NCBI GenBank assembly: GCA_029287275.1
Contig: JARFRL010000121.1
Coordinates: forward strand, 1-14,580
Length of the DNA: 14,580 nucleotides
DNA from: Pontiella desulfatans
GTDB lineage: Bacteria; Verrucomicrobiota; Kiritimatiellia; Kiritimatiellales; Pontiellaceae
Direction: 5' to 3'
Position 1 is the first letter of the stretch. Each line of letters begins with the position of its first letter. Made by a program: the position numbers and the translations under genes. Below, one piece after another: positions 12,563-14,580 of the stretch. Below the pieces are notes generated by a model. It worked only from the letters and a program-made list of their open reading frames with translations. It ran no database searches and had not been told where the DNA came from.

Positions 12563-13354
12563 TTAATAGGTATGCTCGTCGGACGGGAACGCGCCCGACT
12601 CGACTTCGGATTTGTAGGTCGCGAGCGCTTCCGCGATCAGCGGGTGCAACGTCGCGAATTTTTTCACGAACTTCGGCGCGGGTTTTCCGCTGACGCCCAG
12701 CAAATCGGTGAGGACCAGCACTTGGCCGTCGCACCCCGCGCCCGCGCCGATTCCGATGGTCGGAATGGAAAGCGCGTTGGAAATCATTTCGCCGAGTTCG
12801 GCGGGCACGCATTCGAGCACGACCGCGAACGCGCCGGCCTGTTCCACCGCCATGGCGTCGTCCATCAACTGGCGCGCCTGCTCCGAGGTTTTGCCCTGCA
12901 CCTTGTAACCGCCCGTTTCCTTGACGCTCTGGGGCGTGAGGCCGATGTGACCCAGCACCGGCACCCCGTTTTTAACGAGCGACTCGATCATCTCGGCTCG
13001 GAACGCGCCGCCCTCGATTTTGACCGCGTCGGCGCGCGCCTCTTTCAGGAAGCGGCCCGCGTTCTCCAACGCCATCGCGATGGAGGGCTGGTACGACATG
13101 AACGGCATGTCGGCGATGATCAGCGCGTTCGTCACCCCGCGCGAAACCGCGGCGGTGTGGTGCAGCATCTCTTCCATGCTCACCGGCAAGGTGGTCTCGT
13201 ATCCGAGCACGGCCATGCCGAGCGAATCGCCCACCAGCACCGCGGGAATCCCGGCGTCCTCGACCAACGAGGCGGTCAGCGCGTCGTACGCGGTGAGCAT
13301 GGCGATTTTGCGCTCGCCTTTGAGCGCCTTGATTTTAGCGGCGGTCCATTTCAT
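12563..13354 (-). CDS. panB: 3-methyl-2-oxobutanoate hydroxymethyltransferase (ketopantoate hydroxymethyltransferase)
   Basis: 263 residues. It transfers a one-carbon unit from 5,10-methylenetetrahydrofolate to 2-oxoisovalerate, giving ketopantoate. Residues seen: metal and substrate site D43 in LVGDSLGM, D82 in IADMPFMSY and E114 in VKIEGG, and the catalytic E181 in VVLECVPAEL. GHIGLTPQSV and TIGIGAGAGCDGQVLV are also family signatures. The start is ATG with AGGGA 5 bases upstream. It is followed at once by panC. Upstream, a 77-base inverted-repeat element separates it from folK. Its folate cofactor gives a loose link to the neighbouring folK. Confidence 0.98.
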   Translation of the reverse strand: MKWTAAKIKALKGERKIAMLTAYDALTASLVEDAGIPAVLVGDSLGMAVLGYETTLPVSMEEMLHHTAAVSRGVTNALIIADMPFMSYQPSIAMALENAGRFLKEARADAVKIEGGAFRAEMIESLVKNGVPVLGHIGLTPQSVKETGGYKVQGKTSEQARQLMDDAMAVEQAGAFAVVLECVPAELGEMISNALSIPTIGIGAGAGCDGQVLVLTDLLGVSGKPAPKFVKKFATLHPLIAEALATYKSEVESGAFPSDEHTY

Positions 13355-13369
13355 ATTTTCCCTACTATC

Positions 13370-13446
13370 GTGGACGAGGCTTCCCGCCTCGTTTGATCAT
13401 GCGACGCGGGTTGACTCACCCAAACGAGGCCGGAAGCCTCGTCTAC
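13370..13446. repeat. REP/BIME-like intergenic inverted-repeat element
   Basis: Two 26-base arms (13370-13395 and 13421-13446) are reverse complements at 24 of 26 positions, around a 25-base loop. Each arm itself contains a smaller palindrome of the form CGAGGC-TTCC-GCCTCG, exact or nearly so. The element fills almost the whole gap between folK and panB, ending 2 bases from the folK stop. Such GACGAGGC/GCCTCGTC palindromes in paired opposite orientation are the layout of REP/BIME-type dispersed repeats. No T-tract follows on either strand, so it is not a standard terminator. Confidence 0.7.
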
Positions 13447-13448
13447 GC

Positions 13449-13955
13449 TCACCACCTTTCGTCAAAAACGCTTAAAGCCTCGTCCGCGGGAAGACCGCGT
13501 AGAATGTCCGCGACGGATTTACTGGTCTCGGGCAGCACCATGCGGGGTCGCACGTCCGCGAGCGGACGCACCACGAACTCGCGCTCGGCCCAGCGCGGAT
13601 GCGGCACTTCGAGCCCGCCGCTATCGATGATCTGATCGCCCGCGTAAATGATGTCGATATCGATCGACCGCGGCGCGTTCCGGTCCTCCGCGTCGCGCTC
13701 GCGGCCCAGATTGCTTTCGATCTTGCCGATGTACGAAAGCCAGCTGTCGAGCGGCAGCTCGCTTTCCACCAGCACGACGGAGTTGAGGTAGGCCATGTCC
13801 TGATATTCCGGTTTCACGTCCACCGGCGTGGTTTCATAAATCGGAGATTGATCGATGAATTTCGTGCGCGGCGCGGACAGCAGTAGATTTTTCGCCTGCA
13901 TCAGCAGTCGTTTGCGGTTGTACAGATTGGAACCTAGGCTAAACCCGATTTCCAT
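13449..13955 (-). CDS. folK: 2-amino-4-hydroxy-6-hydroxymethyldihydropteridine pyrophosphokinase (HPPK)
   Basis: 168 residues. It transfers pyrophosphate from ATP to 6-hydroxymethyl-dihydropterin in folate synthesis. The N-terminal GFSLGSNLYNRKR and SPIYETTPVD are typical, as is the HPPK signature RNAPRSIDIDII with the metal-binding D99 and D101. VPHPRWAEREFVVRPLADV follows. The ATG at 13955 is chosen over one 24 bases further upstream: it gives the family start MEIGFSLGSN and has GGAGAGG a few bases before it. It overlaps the end of dapF by 17 bases, so the two are co-transcribed. Confidence 0.96.
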   Translation of the reverse strand: MEIGFSLGSNLYNRKRLLMQAKNLLLSAPRTKFIDQSPIYETTPVDVKPEYQDMAYLNSVVLVESELPLDSWLSYIGKIESNLGRERDAEDRNAPRSIDIDIIYAGDQIIDSGGLEVPHPRWAEREFVVRPLADVRPRMVLPETSKSVADILRGLPADEALSVFDERW

Positions 13956-14580
13956 ATTCCACCTCTCCGTCGAAAACATATTCAGCGCCCCCGGTCAGCG
14001 TGGTCGCTCCCGGAACTGAATCAATTACCAAATCAAAGCCGCCCGCGCAATGAACGGTCGCGGGCAAACGCGTCCAGCCTCTTTCCGCGGCGAGCACCGC
14101 GGCCGCGGCGGCGCCGGTTCCGCACGCCAGCGTCTCGGCCTCCACGCCGCGCTCGTAGGTCCGAACCGAGATCGAGCCGTCGCGCTCGACCTTCGCGAAA
14201 TTGGCGTTGGTCCCGTTCGGCGCGAACCACGCGTGCGCGCGGATCAGCCGCCCAAAATGGTCGAGGTCGACCGTCGTCGGATCGTCCACCCACGCGACCG
14301 CGTGCGGCACGCCCGTGTTGACGAAATCGACGGTCCACTCGAGGCCCAACGCGAGATCCATTTGAAGATCCGTCGGATCGGTCAACTCCAGTTCAATCCG
14401 GTTTTCCAACACGCGCGCCCCCACCAACCCCGCGCCGGTTTCGATCCGCATTTCCGCCGGAGCGATTCCGCGGTCGTACGCCAGGCGGGCGACGCAGCGC
14501 GCGCCGTTGCCGCACATGTCCTGCTCGCCGCCGTCCGGATTGATGAAGCGCATGCGGACGTCCGCGACGTCCGAGGGTTG
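13939..14580 (-). CDS. dapF: Diaminopimelate epimerase (N-terminus beyond the window)
   Basis: The frame is open across the right-hand edge, so the first part is missing; 213 residues are visible of a usual 270-280. It interconverts LL- and meso-diaminopimelate for lysine and peptidoglycan synthesis using two cysteines. The first lies in MCGNGARC and the second in LACGTGAAAA, preceded by the conserved TYERGVEAET. RMRFINPDGGEQ, VNTGVPHAV and NGTNANFAKV are also standard family segments. An ATG at 14553 sits inside the domain and is not the real start, because the residues before it (SDVADVR) continue the family sequence. It is the first gene seen of the dapF-folK-panB-panC run. Confidence 0.97.
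   Translation of the reverse strand, partial: QPSDVADVRMRFINPDGGEQDMCGNGARCVARLAYDRGIAPAEMRIETGAGLVGARVLENRIELELTDPTDLQMDLALGLEWTVDFVNTGVPHAVAWVDDPTTVDLDHFGRLIRAHAWFAPNGTNANFAKVERDGSISVRTYERGVEAETLACGTGAAAAAVLAAERGWTRLPATVHCAGGFDLVIDSVPGATTLTGGAEYVFDGEVEYGNRV

Noticed and set aside
13956..13979. Upstream ATG of folK adding MFSTERWN
   Set aside because: The downstream ATG matches the family start and has a better ribosome-binding site.

Overview
The window is a gene-dense stretch of high-GC bacterial chromosome. The gene set (tatABC, a parvulin isomerase, aroC, pgpA, rsmE, surE, lipB, gcvH, panB/panC, folK, dapF) points to a diderm bacterium. The radical-SAM sulfatase-maturase homologue suggests at least partly anaerobic life with sulfatase use. 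I cannot assign a phylum from sequence alone. No phage, CRISPR, insertion sequence or resistance gene is visible; almost all genes are housekeeping genes, mostly on the minus strand.

Layout. 1-178 (+): C-terminal end of a gene resembling an RNB-family exoribonuclease. 258-435 (-): tRNA-Ser(GCU) with a candidate promoter and an intrinsic terminator. 484-5273 (-): a tightly packed block in transcription order radical-SAM maturase (anSME type, SEC-C tail), parvulin isomerase, TatA/B-like protein, TatC, TatA, CPBP membrane protease. 5343-6428 (-): aroC. 6614-7735 (+): a membrane-anchored TPR protein that shares its terminal CTAG with the convergent pgpA. 7732-9518 (-): rsmE, a tandem winged-helix regulator and pgpA, with near-identical palindromes in the two gaps around the regulator. 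9600-10361 (+): surE, possibly leaderless. 10368-11661 (-): tRNA-Cys(GCA), gcvH, terminator, lipB. 11713-14580 (-): dapF (partial), folK, a large REP-like inverted repeat, panB, panC.

How the genes work together. The maturase-isomerase-Tat-protease block could link cytoplasmic modification and folding of proteins to their folded export through Tat and to membrane proteolysis; this is inference from gene order. lipB makes the octanoyl-H-protein precursor of lipoyl-GcvH, so the gcvH-lipB pairing is functional. panB and panC are consecutive steps of pantothenate synthesis, next to folK (folate) and dapF (lysine/peptidoglycan). The most unusual features are the palindrome pair flanking the regulator at 8205-8738, the acidic tails on all three Tat proteins, and a terminator whose T-tract ends five bases before the lipB start codon.
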